64,000 bases of DNA from Grimontia sedimenti (GCF_011045095.1 NZ_JAALDL010000005.1:183502-247501); one strand, 5' to 3'; positions 35,369-45,136 are shown, counted from the first letter of the stretch. Numbers and translations are program-made. Notes: generated by a model from the letters alone, not told the origin.

Positions 35369-35839
35369 TATCTATATCCCTCTATCTACATTATTGACGT
35401 TGTTTGTGCCCAAATGCATGAAAGGCCATACCAATATGACTTATTAAATAGGCATTAATCTGTGTCGAGGATAAGAATTATCCTGCTGAATAAAAAGGTA
35501 ATATGAGATTCTCAGGGCTGGGTTGTCACCTGTCGGTAGGCTTGAATTTGTCTAGCTTTACAGTCATTTGTGGGGAATAGACACATATAAAGTGCGAGGT
35601 GATACAACAGTCTTACTAACGCAATGTTTTTATTAAGGAAATAATGAAATTCTAATTCACAGTACCATAAACAGCTGTGATTTGTGATACGCCCCGCGAT
35701 TGATTGTCACAAAACTGTCGATTTACCGTATTGCTTCTTCTTTAATCAATATATTTTGTGTGGACTATTCATCAGCCTTTACGCCAACTTTCAAGAAGGC
35801 ATAAAGGGATCATCCAAGGACAGAGATCAGGAGTGACCC
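35369..35839. other. divergent promoter region RTX / trpB
   Basis: This 470-bp AT-rich region has no gene. It must hold the promoters of the RTX gene (-) and trpB (+). I see no leader peptide with tandem Trp codons, no attenuator hairpin and no TrpR operator, so this trpB is not controlled like a standard trp operon. Confidence 0.5.
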
Positions 35840-37063
35840 ATGCAGAATACCTTTGAACACGCGCAGCCAGATGCACAGGGATATTTTGGGGAGTATGGCG
35901 GCAGTTTTATCCCGCCTGAGTTGGAATCTATCATGATTGAAATTGCGGCTGCCTATGAAGAATGTCGCAAGGATCCTGCCTTTAAAACTGAACTGGCTCG
36001 GCTTTATAAGCATTTTGTCGGTCGTCCAAGCCCTATCTTTCACGCTGAGAACCTTTCCGCCAAATACGGCACCAATATTTATTTGAAGCGTGAAGATCTC
36101 AACCACACTGGCGCACACAAAATTAACCACTGTTTGGGTGAAGCTTTACTGGCCAAAAAATTGGGTAAGAAGAAGTTGATTGCCGAAACAGGCGCGGGTC
36201 AACACGGCGTAGCGCTGGCAACGGCTGCCGCATTGGTAGGGTTGGAATGTGATATCTACATGGGTGAAGTCGATATTCGCAAGGAGCATCCGAATGTCGT
36301 CCGTATGCGTATCCTTGGCGCGAACGTGATTCCCGCTACCCATGGCCGCAAGACACTGAAAGAGGCGGTAGATGCTGCGTTTGAAGCGTACATGAAAGAT
36401 CCTATCAGCCAGATTTACGCCATTGGCTCTGTAGTGGGGCCTCATCCATTCCCGATGATGGTGCGCGATTTTCAATCCATCATCGGCAATGAAGCCAAAG
36501 TGCAGTTTAAAGAGATGACAGGTGGCCTACCCGATAATCTCGTTGCTTGTGTAGGCGGGGGGTCCAATGCGATGGGTTTGTTTACCGCTTTTCTGGAAGA
36601 CGAAGAAGTAGCCATTCATGGCGTAGAACCAGCTGGTCGTTCGCTGAATGTGGAAGGAGAGCATGCGGCAACCTTGACCCTTGGTGAGCCTGGCATCATG
36701 CATGGGTTCAAGTCATATATGTTGAAAGACAAAGATGGCGAACCGCAGGAAGTGTATTCCGTAGCGAGCGGATTGGATTATCCATCGGTCGGTCCGCAGC
36801 ACAGTTACCTGAAAGACTTGGGGCGCGTAAATTACGGCACGGTGAGCGACGATGAAGCAATTGACGCTTTCTTTGAATTGTCGCGTTTGGAAGGGATCAT
36901 CCCTGCTATCGAATCCTCCCATGCTGTGGCCTATGCGTTGAAGCTGGCGAAACAGGGAGAGAAAGGCTCAATCCTGATTAACCTTTCTGGCCGGGGCGAC
37001 AAAGACATCGACTTTGTGGTGGAAAACTTCGGTAAAGACTACGGTATTGAATCGCTGATTTAA
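35840..37063 (+). CDS. trpB: solitary tryptophan synthase beta chain
   Basis: A 407-aa PLP enzyme that joins indole and serine to make tryptophan. It has [12 protein letters not shown] at the start, catalytic Lys94 in HTGAHKINH, the ETGAGQHG loop with the catalytic Glu, phosphate-binding GGGSNAMG, and the C-terminal SGRGDKD. The stretch [18 protein letters not shown] resembles plant and cyanobacterial TrpB1 more than the enterobacterial trp-operon form. No trpA or other trp gene adjoins it, and a terminator follows at once. It is probably a second copy that salvages indole directly (inference). Confidence 0.93.
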   Translation: MQNTFEHAQPDAQGYFGEYGGSFIPPELESIMIEIAAAYEECRKDPAFKTELARLYKHFVGRPSPIFHAENLSAKYGTNIYLKREDLNHTGAHKINHCLGEALLAKKLGKKKLIAETGAGQHGVALATAAALVGLECDIYMGEVDIRKEHPNVVRMRILGANVIPATHGRKTLKEAVDAAFEAYMKDPISQIYAIGSVVGPHPFPMMVRDFQSIIGNEAKVQFKEMTGGLPDNLVACVGGGSNAMGLFTAFLEDEEVAIHGVEPAGRSLNVEGEHAATLTLGEPGIMHGFKSYMLKDKDGEPQEVYSVASGLDYPSVGPQHSYLKDLGRVNYGTVSDDEAIDAFFELSRLEGIIPAIESSHAVAYALKLAKQGEKGSILINLSGRGDKDIDFVVENFGKDYGIESLI

Positions 37064-37084
37064 TGTGAGTGATCAGAATGAGAA

Positions 37085-37112
37085 ACGCCCGCGACTATCG
37101 CGGGCGTCTTTT
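37085..37112 (+). terminator. terminator after trpB
   Basis: ACGCCCGCG-actat-CGCGGGCGT is followed by CTTTTT, 22 bp after the trpB stop codon. Confidence 0.9.
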
Positions 37113-37424
37113 TGTGTGGGTGCAACAAGCCACCTGCATGGCAAGGGATAGGTGGCCTGTTGCGAACTCTGCGTGGATAGATATCTAAGCAGAGTGCACA
37201 GCAAGCTGTACGCCTCTGATAGTGAGCGGCTAACTGATTGAATACAATGAATTGTTACTAAAGTCAGACAAAATTGACGCATCCAGAGAACAAGAGCTAA
37301 TGATTTTGTGTCAGAGTATGGTTCTTTTTTGGTTAATTAGTGTTGAGTTTCGTATACCTGTTTGTATTAATATGAAGGCAATTGATCGTCACAAGATGCA
37401 TATATGTTTGAATCCTTCACCGTT
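37113..37424. other. hairpin-rich gap between trpB and helicase gene
   Basis: No gene is seen in 310 bp. Two further hairpins follow the trpB terminator. GCAACAaGCCACCT (37122-37135) pairs with AGGTGGCcTGTTGC (37150-37163), giving 13 of 14 pairs. ACTCTGC (37166-37172) pairs with GCAGAGT (37189-37195). The order could be a small structured RNA or an extragenic repeat. Confidence 0.5.
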
Positions 37425-40091
37425 CTAGTTCCATCGATCCTGACGTTTCACTTCATTTTCGAAGTTGGATGAAAAAGCCTTCATCTTTGCCTGCAGCAAT
37501 GCTTGCCTGCCTTCGAGGGTTCTTGTGTATATCAGTTCGGAAAGGCTGAGGTGCTGACACCAAGCCTTATAGAAGATCATCGCAGTTTCTTTCTTTGCAC
37601 CAAACCGAAGAGGAACAGCATGGTAATCGTCGCGCTTGGTGCCTAGAAATTTGCCTTCCCGAATCACCAAATACCTTGGGTTGTCGATCGGCGAAAGGAT
37701 TTCATGCATGCAATCGGCGAATATCGAAGACTCATAGAAACTGCAGCCAGACAGGGAGAGATAAAATTGCCCATCTGCCGTTTCGTAGACATTGACTTTC
37801 ATTCTGCGGATAGAGGTTTCTACAAATCCTGCCTGACAAAGCGCTTCTGCCAGTGCCACACCCATTTGTTTGAGTGCCCCATCTACGGGCAAGAAACGTA
37901 GCAAGGTTTTGGTGGTCGCGACGGTTTGCGGAAATTTGTAGATAAGGGTGGCAGTGAGTGCCATAGCCAGCAATAACAATATGTTGCTAGAGCTTTGGAA
38001 TAAGTGCACCGTCCAAAAAAAGGTGCCGGACAAAGCGATCAACAGCTGTGAAAATAAATAGCGCCAGCTGTTTTTTAGCATGTATCCACGGAGCGACTGA
38101 ATTTGTGGTGTTTTGACAGATGGTAATACCCGCGCAGAGCCTTCAACAGTTAGCGCCTTCTTCCAGCGCTCACCCGCGCGCTCAATATCGTTAAAGCGCT
38201 GGGTCATTTGCGAGTTGTTGGCGAAAATCGGCGAGGTCCCTTTTTGGACATAATCATGCTTTAGCCATCTCGCTGCCATACGATCAAAGCCACTTTCAAT
38301 GGTATCGTCTTTCTCTGATAGGCCGACAAAAGTATCGAAACGTCGTTTGAGATTGTCGTAGTCAGACCAACCGGAAAAAGCCTTTACGTTGATGGCGGCA
38401 AGATGCCAAATCGAACTGATTTTATCCGGCGCGCTCTTGTCGATACGGATAGCCCGCCCGCGCATTTGATTGGTGAGCATAAACGAACCGACTGAACTGG
38501 CGAGGATCAACGAATTGATTGCAGGTGCATCCCAACCTTCGCCCAACAGAGAACGTGTGCCGACAAGCACCTTGAGTTTGCCTTCCATCAGCAGCGCGGT
38601 AAAAGCGATGGTCAGCTGGTTTAGTGGTGCAGTCACTTTCTGATATTGCCCCTCATTGCCCATGGCTTGGGTTTTGACTTTGTCATGACCAATATGCGCG
38701 ATGAGGTCGGGCAATAGTGAAGTGGGAATAATGCTCAGCCTTCCGGTCAGCAGACCTACCTGCTCACGAAAGGGGGAGTCTGAGGTGATGGTTTTAAACA
38801 CGGGCCAAGCGCCGAGATTGGTCTCTCCAGCATCGATTTCTGATGTCAGGTTTTCGTCGCGGATATAGTCAGTCAAAAAGACCTGCCGCAAGGAATCGCC
38901 ACGTTTTTTCAGTTCAAGGTGATGAATCTTGCTGCAGGCCTCTACCTTGGCACCGCTTAACGCAAGCGATCGATCATTGCGACGTGAACGCTCAAGTGAT
39001 AATTCGCGTTTGTAGAGGAGCTCATTGGCTCTGAGCTGCTTCTTTAAATCATCGATAAATGACTGATGCTCTTCGCCATGCTGGAAGGTATTGGAGAAGA
39101 GCACCGTTTCAATTAATACCTGCCACCAATGTCGACCAAGCTCTGGAATATCAGTGGCTGTAAGGTCCAACAGTGTTTTCAGCTGCGCATCGAGGGGCAG
39201 GTTTTTGGCTTTCAGAAAACTCAGCAATGCGATGGCGATTTCGGGTTGCTTGATCACTGCCAGCTCAAACTCGCCTTCACCCAACCAGGGGTGGGCAAGC
39301 ACGACGGCTTCGAAGGTTGGGTTGCCGAAAAGTGATTGGCAAAGCGTAGACACCTGCTCATCGTATTCTTCGATTTGTTTGCTTTCTTTTTGGGTCGCAT
39401 TGCAGGCCCAGACATAATCCTGATGGGCGCAGAGAGTGCCGGCTTTCACCAATTCGGGGACTGAGATTTCCTCATCAATCGGGCCGCATAGCTGTTCATA
39501 TCGCGTCCATTCATGACCTTGTGCATCATAAGGAGGCGTCGCAGTCAGGGAAACCAGCGTGATGTCGGGGATTTCCTGACACACTTTTTCGAGTGCTCGC
39601 CACCACTCATTGCGAAGGTGATGGGCTTCGTCGAGGATCAGGACTTTAATCTTGTGGGTTTGCAGAAGCTGAATAAAGCAGTCAACTTCTTCGCTTTCCA
39701 ATCCATCGTCGTCTTCAAGCGTCGCGGCTTCGTCATCTTCACTGTCCAACACGTCAGAGAGCTTGGTATGCAAAGCCTGATAGGTGATCGACGTGAGCGT
39801 CTTTGGTTCTGTAATAGAATTGCTGACCCAAGGCAGTTCGCGGACATTGTCGGATTCGCAGAAATCTTTTAGGCGATCAATCCACTGGTCCCGAATGACA
39901 CGGGTTGGGGAAAGCACCAGTGTCGGTTTCGCTAATAAGCGGAACACTTCCAAACCTAAGGTCGTTTTACCTGCACCAGGGGCGGCAACAATATGAAGCC
40001 GCTGATCGTTGAGATGCTCATGAATGGCATCGAGCACGCGGGATTGATAGTGACGCCACGGATAGCAAAACGACATAGATTTGAACGGCAT
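37425..40091 (-). CDS. SF2 DEAD/DEAH-box helicase-like protein with membrane segments
   Basis: An 888-aa protein. The N-terminal SF2 core has Walker A APGAGKTT (37-44), DEAH (154-157) with LILDEAHHL, and LTATPP (182-187). After an insertion of over 200 residues comes the second RecA-like lobe with VLVGTRSLLGEGWDAP and NQMRGRAIRID (motif VI). Two strongly hydrophobic stretches follow (about residues 675-725: LFSQLLIALSGTFFW and ILLLLAMALTATLIY). A C-terminal domain of about 160 residues has FYLSLSGCSFYES. A helicase tethered to a membrane is unusual. AAGGA precedes the ATG. It is monocistronic; a defence role is possible but unproven. Confidence 0.8.
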   Translation of the reverse strand: MPFKSMSFCYPWRHYQSRVLDAIHEHLNDQRLHIVAAPGAGKTTLGLEVFRLLAKPTLVLSPTRVIRDQWIDRLKDFCESDNVRELPWVSNSITEPKTLTSITYQALHTKLSDVLDSEDDEAATLEDDDGLESEEVDCFIQLLQTHKIKVLILDEAHHLRNEWWRALEKVCQEIPDITLVSLTATPPYDAQGHEWTRYEQLCGPIDEEISVPELVKAGTLCAHQDYVWACNATQKESKQIEEYDEQVSTLCQSLFGNPTFEAVVLAHPWLGEGEFELAVIKQPEIAIALLSFLKAKNLPLDAQLKTLLDLTATDIPELGRHWWQVLIETVLFSNTFQHGEEHQSFIDDLKKQLRANELLYKRELSLERSRRNDRSLALSGAKVEACSKIHHLELKKRGDSLRQVFLTDYIRDENLTSEIDAGETNLGAWPVFKTITSDSPFREQVGLLTGRLSIIPTSLLPDLIAHIGHDKVKTQAMGNEGQYQKVTAPLNQLTIAFTALLMEGKLKVLVGTRSLLGEGWDAPAINSLILASSVGSFMLTNQMRGRAIRIDKSAPDKISSIWHLAAINVKAFSGWSDYDNLKRRFDTFVGLSEKDDTIESGFDRMAARWLKHDYVQKGTSPIFANNSQMTQRFNDIERAGERWKKALTVEGSARVLPSVKTPQIQSLRGYMLKNSWRYLFSQLLIALSGTFFWTVHLFQSSSNILLLLAMALTATLIYKFPQTVATTKTLLRFLPVDGALKQMGVALAEALCQAGFVETSIRRMKVNVYETADGQFYLSLSGCSFYESSIFADCMHEILSPIDNPRYLVIREGKFLGTKRDDYHAVPLRFGAKKETAMIFYKAWCQHLSLSELIYTRTLEGRQALLQAKMKAFSSNFENEVKRQDRWN

Positions 40092-40208
40092 GGATTCCTT
40101 TCCACATAATCTTCAGACATCAAGATGTTAACGTATCAGACACGTCTTCTCTTTTGCATGGGCTGGAAAAACGGAGGTTAGTCGGGGGAATTGTCGAGAA
40201 AGACAAAA

Positions 40209-40230
40209 AAAGCCCGCCGAAGCGGGCTTT
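40209..40230. terminator. terminator after GH3 gene
   Basis: AAAGCCCGC-cgaa-GCGGGCTTT with a T tract on the minus strand lies 22 bp past the GH3 stop codon. Confidence 0.9.
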
Positions 40231-40251
40231 GATGACAATTATTGAGTGAGC

Positions 40252-43200
40252 TTATTGCTCCAGTTTGATGTTCCTGATGCGGTAAACCACACCAGCTTGC
40301 GAAGCATTCCAGTCGGACAGCGTTGCAAACGGCGTGTTGACCTTGGTGATGTCTAGCGCGCCTGTGTTCAGTTCGGCAACCGGAACCATCACTGAGTGCC
40401 ATTGACCAGTAGCCAGACTGCCCAGCGGGTAATCGTTACCAGACCCTGCCGTTGACTCCATTTTCACAACAACCTCTTCGGTTTGCGTTTCACCTGAATT
40501 TGCAGGCTCACCATAGGTTTCGATGTAAATATCGAATGTCAGGTTGCCTGACAGGAAGTTGGAAAGGTTCAGTGTTTTACCTTTCACCAATACCAAACCT
40601 TTGTAGAACTCTGGGCTGGTTGCATCGTAAGTGACTGTGAACTCATGGGTTGCATCAGATGGGTCATTACCTGTCACCACAACGTGGTCACTGAGGTTTT
40701 CCCATGTGTCTGTGCGTGCTTGCCAGGTTGTGATATTCGGCTCCCACGTTTCCCATACATCGACGATATCGCCTTCAAGTGGTGGCTCAACCGGCACTTT
40801 CAGCTCTTCACAGGTAATGGCGTCTTCAGCCGCATCCAGACTGCGTGGCACATAGCGAACCTCACCCAGATTGAACTCGACTTCCTCGTCGGCATAAATC
40901 AGGAATGGGGTATTGAGGATCTGGAAGGCCATGCCTTCATCAGCAAAACACTGCAGCGGGATCTTGATGGTCGTCCACTTGGTTTCATCCTGACCGCTTG
41001 GCGCAGGCAACACTTTGTGGATGGGAACCTGACCCAGACACGGCCACTCACAGTGGGTTGCCAGAATCATGCTTTGCGGCGCGGTGGATTTCATGTCGAT
41101 ATCAAACTGCAGCGTCGCATCCGCATTCAGATAGCTTTGCTTGTCGACAACCTGCTCATCCGCAGTCTGCATGTAAACCTGCGCTGGCGCTTCACCCGTG
41201 AACTTCACATTGATTGCATCCTGCTGGTGGAGATGATCAATCGGCGTGGTGGTGATTGAGCCAATCGTGGTTGGTGTACCGTTAGACACAGTCACTCCGA
41301 CCCAGCCATTCGATGAGCCTGCAATGCGAGGTGTAAATTCGTCATCGGCTGAACGACCAAAGATTTCCAGATTGGTGGTCGCAATACCGTCATCTGGTGC
41401 ATCCAGACCACAACCGTATTCACGCGGATCAAGTGGCAGGTTATCCAAGTCGATATTCAGCTTGCTGCTTTTCTTCTTGTTGTAAGAAAGGCCATAGCCG
41501 TAAGCGAACAGCGGCGCATGGTCACCTTCGATATCCTGCTCCATCTCCGGTGTTTCATAGTCCATCAGATTCGGTGCTTTGCGGTTGATGGTGGTAGAAC
41601 ATTTGGTGTTCGGCCAAGAGAATGAAAGGCGTCCACGAAAGTCTTTGTCATCAACACCAAACAGCACGTCAGTGATACCACCCGCTTCCGTGCCTGGCAG
41701 CCATGCTGCTACAAAGGCGTCAGAGTGGTTGATCTCTTCATTCACGTAAAGTGGACGGCCAGAGAAGAACACGGTGACGACTTTAAAGCCTTGCTCTTTG
41801 AGCGATTTAATCAGACGAAGATCTGCGCCATAAGAGGATTTCAGCGTGGCGTATTCCAGCGTCTTAGTTTTGTTGATGTCGCCAAACATCTCGGCGTAAG
41901 GGTCTTCACCAATCACCACGACAGCAGTGGCATCCTGAGGTGCGGAAGAGACATCCGTAAAGACATTCTCTTCGCCGACCTGCGCCTGCATCGCCATTAG
42001 CATGGTGGTTGCGCCAGGGAAGTCACGCTCGAGCGTATTCTCCGTGCCTTGCCAGGTGAGAGACCAACCGCCGGTTTGTTTCTGGATATCGCTGGCTGCA
42101 CTGCCGACCACCAGATACTGTTTCTGGGAAGACAGAGGCAGGGCATTATCTTTGTTCTTAAGTAGAACCAAAGATTGGCTGACGGCTTTACGCGCCAGCT
42201 CACGGTGCGAATCCGAGCCCAGAATGTCCTGTTTACCAGCGAGACGACGTTCGGTTGGCTGAGGCTTCTCCCAAAGGCCTGCGCGCATTTTCACGCGAAG
42301 AATACGGGTGACTGCATCGTCAATGCGGCTCATTGGAATGGTGCCGTCATTCACTTGATCGATCACATTGCGATAGAAGGCCTGCCAATCTTTACGGGCT
42401 GTCACCATAAAGATGTCGTTACCAGCGAGCACGGCTTGAGGACAGTTGCCTGCGGTACAGCCGTTGATTTCACTGTGACCATTCCAGTCGGTGACAACCA
42501 GCCCATCAAAGCCCATTTTGTCTTTCAGCACATCGTTGACGATGTACTTACTGCCATGTAGCTTCTTGTTGTAATTGTCGGTGTCCATCACATCGTAGTT
42601 GGCTTCGTTATGCCAAGAGTTAAACGATGTCATGACCACTTGCGCGCCAGCATCCAGGCCCGAGAAGTAACCCGTTGCGTGAATATTACGAAGGTATTCT
42701 TCGCTGTATTCATTCATGCCACGGTCAACACCGTCAGTGGTGCCGCCATCGCCCAGCCAGTGTTTCACGTTAGAAATCACGTGGCGCTGGCTTTTCAATC
42801 CTTTCTCTCCACCTTGAAGACCTTCAACCATTTTTCCGGCGTATTGATAGACGATTTCAGGGTCTTCTGAATAGCCTTCGTAAACACGTCCCCAGCGATA
42901 ATCGCGTGGCGTGGCGACGGTGGGGGCGAATGTCCAATCAAGACCGGTTGCGGCGACTTCACGAGCCGTGGCTTTACCTATTTGTTTGATCAGTTTCGGG
43001 TTGTTGGCCGCACCTAAACCGATGTTGTGTGGGAAGACGGTGGCTTTGAAAACATTGTTATGGCCGTGGACAGCATCGGTTGCCCACATGAAAGGAATAC
43101 GGAAACCACGGTCTGCGTATGCTTCTTCAAGCGCAAGGTAGTATTTATCTGATTCGTTTGCCCAATCTTGGGCTGTGGCGTATTTGTTGCCGTCAGGCCA

Positions 43201-43476
43201 GCCACCGCCACCATTGAGAAGAGAACCCAGTTTGTATTCTTTCGCTTCTTCAGGGGTAACACTGCGAAGGTCGGGTTGGATCATCTGTCCGACTTTTTCT
43301 TCCAGCGTCATTTGCGCGAGTATTTCCGCGACCCGGCTTTCTATTTCCGGGTCTTTTTTGATTGCGCTGTTGATCTGTGGCCAATCCGGGTAGTAAGGGA
43401 CTTTCGATTCAAGAAAGCACCCCGACAGAATGGCCAGTGACGTTACTCCTGACACTATGATTTTTCCTTTGAGCAT
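40252..43476 (-). CDS. GH3 beta-glucosidase lipoprotein (ExoP-like)
   Basis: A 1074-aa lipoprotein: signal peptide with lipobox LSGC (Cys20). The GH3 (alpha/beta)8 domain has WATDAVHGHNNV, the KHWLGDGGT acid-binding stretch and nucleophile Asp330 in VVTDWNGH. The alpha/beta sandwich domain follows (LVLLKNKDNALPL). Two C-terminal jelly-roll domains come last (about 690-850 and 880-1074), the first as in marine ExoP exo-beta-glucosidase and the second an extra copy-like module. It should release glucose from beta-glucans or cello-oligosaccharides at the cell surface or periplasm. GGAGGGG precedes the ATG. A palindromic operator-like site lies about 60 bp upstream. Confidence 0.93.
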   Translation of the reverse strand: MLKGKIIVSGVTSLAILSGCFLESKVPYYPDWPQINSAIKKDPEIESRVAEILAQMTLEEKVGQMIQPDLRSVTPEEAKEYKLGSLLNGGGGWPDGNKYATAQDWANESDKYYLALEEAYADRGFRIPFMWATDAVHGHNNVFKATVFPHNIGLGAANNPKLIKQIGKATAREVAATGLDWTFAPTVATPRDYRWGRVYEGYSEDPEIVYQYAGKMVEGLQGGEKGLKSQRHVISNVKHWLGDGGTTDGVDRGMNEYSEEYLRNIHATGYFSGLDAGAQVVMTSFNSWHNEANYDVMDTDNYNKKLHGSKYIVNDVLKDKMGFDGLVVTDWNGHSEINGCTAGNCPQAVLAGNDIFMVTARKDWQAFYRNVIDQVNDGTIPMSRIDDAVTRILRVKMRAGLWEKPQPTERRLAGKQDILGSDSHRELARKAVSQSLVLLKNKDNALPLSSQKQYLVVGSAASDIQKQTGGWSLTWQGTENTLERDFPGATTMLMAMQAQVGEENVFTDVSSAPQDATAVVVIGEDPYAEMFGDINKTKTLEYATLKSSYGADLRLIKSLKEQGFKVVTVFFSGRPLYVNEEINHSDAFVAAWLPGTEAGGITDVLFGVDDKDFRGRLSFSWPNTKCSTTINRKAPNLMDYETPEMEQDIEGDHAPLFAYGYGLSYNKKKSSKLNIDLDNLPLDPREYGCGLDAPDDGIATTNLEIFGRSADDEFTPRIAGSSNGWVGVTVSNGTPTTIGSITTTPIDHLHQQDAINVKFTGEAPAQVYMQTADEQVVDKQSYLNADATLQFDIDMKSTAPQSMILATHCEWPCLGQVPIHKVLPAPSGQDETKWTTIKIPLQCFADEGMAFQILNTPFLIYADEEVEFNLGEVRYVPRSLDAAEDAITCEELKVPVEPPLEGDIVDVWETWEPNITTWQARTDTWENLSDHVVVTGNDPSDATHEFTVTYDATSPEFYKGLVLVKGKTLNLSNFLSGNLTFDIYIETYGEPANSGETQTEEVVVKMESTAGSGNDYPLGSLATGQWHSVMVPVAELNTGALDITKVNTPFATLSDWNASQAGVVYRIRNIKLEQ

Positions 43477-43538
43477 AGAGCCCCTCCGAGGGTAGTCAGT
43501 TCTATTTAGACAGCGTGCTCACTATCTTGCCAGCATAT

Positions 43539-43550
43539 GAAAGCGCTTTC
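43539..43550. promoter_or_regulatory. LacI-type operator-like palindrome upstream of GH3 gene
   Basis: GAAAGCGCTTTC is a perfect palindrome with the central CG typical of LacI/GalR-family operators, centred 68 bp before the GH3 start. Similar sites precede beta-glucoside genes in other gammaproteobacteria. No LacI-family gene is in the window, so the regulator would be encoded elsewhere. Confidence 0.5.
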
Positions 43551-43835
43551 TTTGAGTGCAAGATAACTCCCTCGAGCACACTAACTCCTGAGACACTTGG
43601 TGTTCAGGAAGCTAGGCATGGTAGGGGCTTTTTCTAATGTTAAACATAGTAAATTAAACAAATATCTTAGCGCATTTGGCTTTAGCAACACTTTCTCAGA
43701 TGGTGGAAAAGCGTTGTTAAATTGATTGTTACGCATCTCGTTGACGCATATGAAAAAGTTGGAATCGGGTAGAAGCAGAAAAGAAGCCCAACAATTGCCG
43801 GGCGATCTTACTTAGGGGGATTTTCTTAGGTGTGA
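43551..43835. other. gap between GH3 gene and manA
   Basis: Beyond the operator-like site no gene is seen. The stretch is AT-rich at 43,620-43,740 and contains GCCCAACAATTGCCGGGC (43787-43804), a small hairpin just after the manA stop codon that may serve as its terminator. Confidence 0.45.
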
Positions 43836-45023
43836 TTAGTTATAAGCGCGGGCAAAAAGACCTTCGCAGCTGGTCTGGTAATCGCCGACATACGCTGGAA
43901 TGAAAACGGATTCGCCCTTACTCAAAGTGACGCTGTCACCATTCGAGTGGGTAAGAGTCAGTGGTGCATCTACAGCAATCAGGATTTCAGCGCTCTGTGT
44001 GCTCAGTACTTCATTTTTGGTGTTGCGGTAAACACTGAATTTGAAATCCGGCACAGGAATCGGGTAGTGCTGCGCATTGCCTTGAATGTTAGGTGCCAGC
44101 AGGATGGCTTCTTCTGGCATTGGCAAGCATCGTGTGCAGGAAATCAGTTCCGGTACATCCATATGCTTTGGTGTCAAACCTGCGCGAAGCACGTTGTCTG
44201 AGTTCGCCATGATTTCCAGCCCCGTACCTTTTATATAAGCATGCGGCGTGCAGGCATCAAGGAACATCGCTTCGCCCGGCTGAAGTGTCAGCGTATTCAG
44301 GATCAGCGGCGAGAACAAACCAATATCGCCTGGGTATTGCTCAGATAGCGTCAACAGCAACGCAAACAATTCATCAGTTTGGTTTGCATCTGCATAGGTC
44401 AGTAGTTTAGATACCGCTGCGTCTTTGGCTTCGCCTTCCAGAGAAAGCAGCGCACCGAAGAAATCACTCAGACCTTGTTCGCTTTGGTTGTCTTGCAATG
44501 CACTTACCAGTGATGCCAACTCTTCAATGTTGAGCTGGTGGAAAAAGCCCAGAATATCGCTGTAGTCGCGGAAGCCGTTCATCGCCGTGTAGCCAGTCAG
44601 CGCGAAAACCAACTCCGGTTTGTGGTTAGGGTCTTTGTAGTTTCTAAAGCTCGCTGACAGGGGAATACCTGCCGCTTCTTCTTTTGCAAAACCGGCTTCC
44701 GCCTGCGCTTTGCTAGGGTGAACCTGCACCGACAGCGCTTTTTCAGCACACAGCACTTTGAACAGGTAAGGCAGCTCACCAAATTGTTGGGTAGTGGATA
44801 CGCCCAGAATGTTTTCCATATCTGAACTGATGAAATCTGACAGCAGGGTTTCTTTGTTATCGACAGCGATTTTTGAACAGCCATTTGGGTGAGCACCCAT
44901 CCAGATTTCCGCTTGCGGTTTGTTCTCTGGGTTTGGCATATCAAACAGTTCAGTCAGGGAAGTGTGACTGCCCCAGGCATAGTCCTGGATAACGTTTTTC
45001 AGAGGGAAAAATTGAGTTGTCAT
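43836..45023 (-). CDS. manA: mannose-6-phosphate isomerase, class I
   Basis: A 395-aa zinc enzyme that converts mannose-6-phosphate to fructose-6-phosphate. It carries the family landmarks: DYAWGSHTSL, then PQAEIWMGAHPNGCSKI, the metal-binding VQVHPSKAQAEAGF, NHKPELVFALT, and GEAMFLDACTPHAYIKGTGLEIMANSD near the C-terminus, here noted only as separate motifs. It lies 114 bp downstream of the fructose/mannose EIIABC gene on the same strand, separated by a terminator. The two would form an uptake-plus-isomerisation pathway for mannose, as in the V. cholerae mannose PTS region. Confidence 0.96.
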   Translation of the reverse strand: MTTQFFPLKNVIQDYAWGSHTSLTELFDMPNPENKPQAEIWMGAHPNGCSKIAVDNKETLLSDFISSDMENILGVSTTQQFGELPYLFKVLCAEKALSVQVHPSKAQAEAGFAKEEAAGIPLSASFRNYKDPNHKPELVFALTGYTAMNGFRDYSDILGFFHQLNIEELASLVSALQDNQSEQGLSDFFGALLSLEGEAKDAAVSKLLTYADANQTDELFALLLTLSEQYPGDIGLFSPLILNTLTLQPGEAMFLDACTPHAYIKGTGLEIMANSDNVLRAGLTPKHMDVPELISCTRCLPMPEEAILLAPNIQGNAQHYPIPVPDFKFSVYRNTKNEVLSTQSAEILIAVDAPLTLTHSNGDSVTLSKGESVFIPAYVGDYQTSCEGLFARAYN

Positions 45024-45101
45024 TGTTCTTCTTTAAGCCTTCGAAATCTGGCAAGGAGTCTATCAAATTATGACTGTGTGTAGCTGACTTTGAACAAATA
45101 A

Positions 45102-45126
45102 AACGCTCCCAGTAGGAGGGAGCGTT
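45102..45126 (-). terminator. terminator after EIIABC gene
   Basis: AACGCTCCC and GGGAGCGTT pair around a 7-base loop; on the minus strand TTTATTTG follows. It separates EIIABC from manA. Confidence 0.8.
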
Positions 45127-45136
45127 CTTCGTCAGT

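Noticed and set aside
35369-35839. trp attenuator or TrpR operator before trpB
   Set aside because: There are no tandem Trp codons, no competing hairpins and no CTAG-centred TrpR dyad.
40252-43476. Part of the GH3 gene as two separate genes
   Set aside because: The frame is continuous over 1074 codons, with signal peptide, catalytic and C-terminal domains in one chain.
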